This document shows, piece by piece, positions 62,279 to 64,000 of a DNA stretch of 64,000 nucleotides (positions within the stretch are counted from its first letter, which is position 1; every line of letters starts with the position of its first letter). Source of the stretch: Chitinophagaceae bacterium (GTDB lineage: Bacteria; Bacteroidota; Bacteroidia; Chitinophagales; Chitinophagaceae). Position numbers and translations under genes: made by a program. The notes under the pieces are model-generated. The model worked only from the letters and a program-made list of their open reading frames with translations. It had not been told where the DNA came from and did not search any database. The stretch lies in NCBI GenBank assembly GCA_017307755.1, contig JAFKGQ010000003.1, positions 1-64,000 of the forward strand, given 5' to 3'.

Positions 62279-64000
62279 TCAATACTCCATCAATTTCTTT
62301 ATATACGCATCCAACCTGGACTTAGCCAAAAAGTTCTTCTCCAGCTCTATATTGAACGGCACCGGTGTGTCCAGTGACGCACATCGCAGCACCGGCGCAT
62401 CCAGCGAGGAGAAACAATGCTCTCCGATCCAGGCAGCGACTTCCGCGCCTACTCCTCCTGTAAGGGTATCTTCGTGTAACACCAGCACCTTCCCCGTCTC
62501 AGACACCGCAGTACGAATGGCATCATAATCCATTGGCAACAGTGTCCGCAGATCCAGGATCTCAAAGGAGATGTCCGGGTGCCCATTCGCGTAATCGGTC
62601 GCCCAATGAACGCCGGCGCCATAGGTGATGATGGTAATGTCTTCTCCCTGTCGCACACGACGTGCTTTGCCGATGGGCGTCTCGTAAGACCCGTCCGGGA
62701 CCATGCCGCTGACGCCGCGATACAGCGCCTTATGCTCGAAATAAAGGACGGGATTTGGATCGTTGATAGCAGCGATCAGCAGCCCCTTGGCATCTTCCGG
62801 CGTAGCCGGGTATACGACCTTCAACCCCGGCGTATGCACAAACCAGGCCTCATTGCTCTGGGAATGGAATGGTCCGGCCCCTACGCCCGCACCCGTCGGC
62901 ATCCTGATCACTGTGTCCGCCTTTTGACCCCACCGGTAATGGATCTTGGCGAGATTGTTGACTATCTGGTTGAAGCCTGCCGTTACAAAGTCCGCAAACT
63001 GCATTTCCATCACACTTTTATATCCTTCCAGGCTTAACCCCAATGTACAACCGATGATGGCGCTCTCGCAAAGGGGGGTATTGCGTACCCGCCCCTTGCC
63101 AAATTCATCTAAAAATCCTTCCGTGATCTTGAAGGCGCCTCCGTATTCGGCAATATCCTGCCCCATTAATATCAGCTGAGGATGTTGCTGCATGGACCAG
63201 CGCAACCCGTCCCTAATGGCATCCAGCAGGCGTCGTTCGGAGGAAGGGCCCACAGGAACGGGAGGAATCCCGGCGGCAGCAGGCGCCGTGGGTTTGGTGG
63301 ATGGCGTAGCCGGGGCAACGGCGGGTAACGCAGCCGGTCTTGCCAGACTATGGGGCACCCTTTTCCGGAACTTCGACACGGCATAGGGATCGGTTGGCGT
63401 CGAAACAGGTTCGTCCGTCACGGGTACCCCGCCGGCCAGGATGTCGTTGTCGGCCGGTGCAGCTGTGGGGATGAATATTGGCGACGGCTCGTGGTTGTCG
63501 GTCGGCGGTTCTTCACGGGCCGCATAGACGTCTTTTAATTCTTCCTCCGTATCGGGTGTCAACATCTGCGTATCCGGCATGGCGGCAAGCTCTGATTCTA
63601 TATATTGCCGGATCTCTTCATGTATTTTCCCTATCAGCTCATCATTCAGCACCCCCTGCTCCCGTAGAAAATTCTCAAAGTTCATCACCGGGTCCTTACG
63701 GCCCCAGTCTTCCAGCAAGGCCGGCGGAACATACTTAACGCCGCTGGCTTCTTCATGACCTCTCATACGAAATGTCATACATTCCACCAGGTAGGGGCGC
63801 TGATATTTTATACAATATTCCCTTACACCTTTCAAGGTGTCATAAACGGTAAGGATATTATTCCCGTCGATACGTACCCCCTCCATTCCATAACCCTCGG
63901 CCTTATAAACCAGACTCTCGCAGCGATATTGCTCCGAAACGGGTGTACTCAGCGCATACCCATTATTCTCCACAAGGAAAATGACGGGCAGGTCCCATAC
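62279..64000 (-). CDS. Fused 2-oxoacid dehydrogenase E1 alpha/beta (cut by right edge)
   Basis: 573 residues of the C-terminal part are visible and the frame stays open through base 64000; a GTG at 63973 is internal. The alpha part (LPVIFLVENNGYALST, YLVECMTFRMRGHEEASGVK) is followed by a Pro/Ala/Thr-rich linker of about 90 residues (63238-63508) and then the full beta part (MGQDIAEYGGAFKITEGFLD, AIIGCTLGLSLEGYKSVMEM, HTPGLKVVYPATPEDAKGLL, LHEDTLTGGVGAEVAAWIGE). Together with E2 and E3 it would decarboxylate pyruvate or branched-chain 2-oxo acids. The E2/E3 genes are not visible. Bacteroidota often fuse these subunits, though the long linker is notable. Confidence 0.94.
   Translation of the reverse strand, partial: VWDLPVIFLVENNGYALSTPVSEQYRCESLVYKAEGYGMEGVRIDGNNILTVYDTLKGVREYCIKYQRPYLVECMTFRMRGHEEASGVKYVPPALLEDWGRKDPVMNFENFLREQGVLNDELIGKIHEEIRQYIESELAAMPDTQMLTPDTEEELKDVYAAREEPPTDNHEPSPIFIPTAAPADNDILAGGVPVTDEPVSTPTDPYAVSKFRKRVPHSLARPAALPAVAPATPSTKPTAPAAAGIPPVPVGPSSERRLLDAIRDGLRWSMQQHPQLILMGQDIAEYGGAFKITEGFLDEFGKGRVRNTPLCESAIIGCTLGLSLEGYKSVMEMQFADFVTAGFNQIVNNLAKIHYRWGQKADTVIRMPTGAGVGAGPFHSQSNEAWFVHTPGLKVVYPATPEDAKGLLIAAINDPNPVLYFEHKALYRGVSGMVPDGSYETPIGKARRVRQGEDITIITYGAGVHWATDYANGHPDISFEILDLRTLLPMDYDAIRTAVSETGKVLVLHEDTLTGGVGAEVAAWIGEHCFSSLDAPVLRCASLDTPVPFNIELEKNFLAKSRLDAYIKKLMEY

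Noticed and set aside
1..64000. CRISPR arrays, insertion sequences, integrases and phage modules
   Set aside because: I saw no regularly spaced repeats, transposase or integrase motifs in either strand. Mobile history is inferred only from relics and composition.

Overview
The window comes from the chromosome of a Bacteroidota member, most likely of the Chitinophagaceae. The evidence is the repeated TAnnTTTG promoter -7 box just upstream of many genes, the outer-membrane beta-barrel receptor families, an IPExxxVDY-type protein, a DUF6443/YD-repeat locus, a fused 2-oxoacid dehydrogenase E1 and a Rho with an extended, charged insertion. Gene order is chromosomal. I see no complete insertion sequence, integrase, phage module or CRISPR array.

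Left end (1-7.6 kb, minus strand): a four-gene exported YD-repeat locus. In transcription order it has a coiled-coil/outer-membrane-barrel protein, a 1197-residue SpvB/YD-repeat-like protein, an Ig-domain protein with a tail-fibre-like coiled-coil end, and the start of a DUF6443 protein that runs off the left edge. This is the least understood and potentially most interesting locus. 

Accessory region (7.7-23.9 kb): HxlR and AraC-type regulators sit among small oxidoreductases and hydrolases. Several genes are broken here: an SDR with a one-base frameshift, a serine hydrolase with an internal deletion and frameshift, and a tiny relic of an S24-like gene whose intact paralogue lies 5 kb away. 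The same region holds a GT-C glycosyltransferase, a phosphoesterase, an AT-rich AraC-hydrolase-SDR-AraC island, a GOB-like subclass B3 metallo-beta-lactamase with Gln at the first zinc-ligand position, and tRNA-Phe.

Core region (23.9-49.2 kb): recQ; a tight six-gene operon (kdsD, manC, a PolB-like exonuclease, a methionine-type aminotransferase, a sugar-dehydrogenase-like lipoprotein and a HAD phosphatase); feoB, comB, an SRPBCC protein and gcvT; a PadR/PspC stress-type operon with a likely autoregulated promoter; an oxygenase; asnS-exbD; a DUF1016 nuclease-family protein that has lost its catalytic core; rho; and an M28 peptidase / IPExxxVDY / pterin dehydratase operon.

Right end (49.3-64 kb): a SWIM/SNF2 helicase, two paralogous TonB-receptor-like barrel proteins without SusD partners, small secreted and membrane proteins, an NTF2-like protein, an Mrr-like endonuclease and a fused E1 alpha/beta dehydrogenase cut by the right edge. 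Three small proteins (38, 40 and 55 residues) are proposed in otherwise empty gaps. All family assignments come from reading motifs; no database search was possible.
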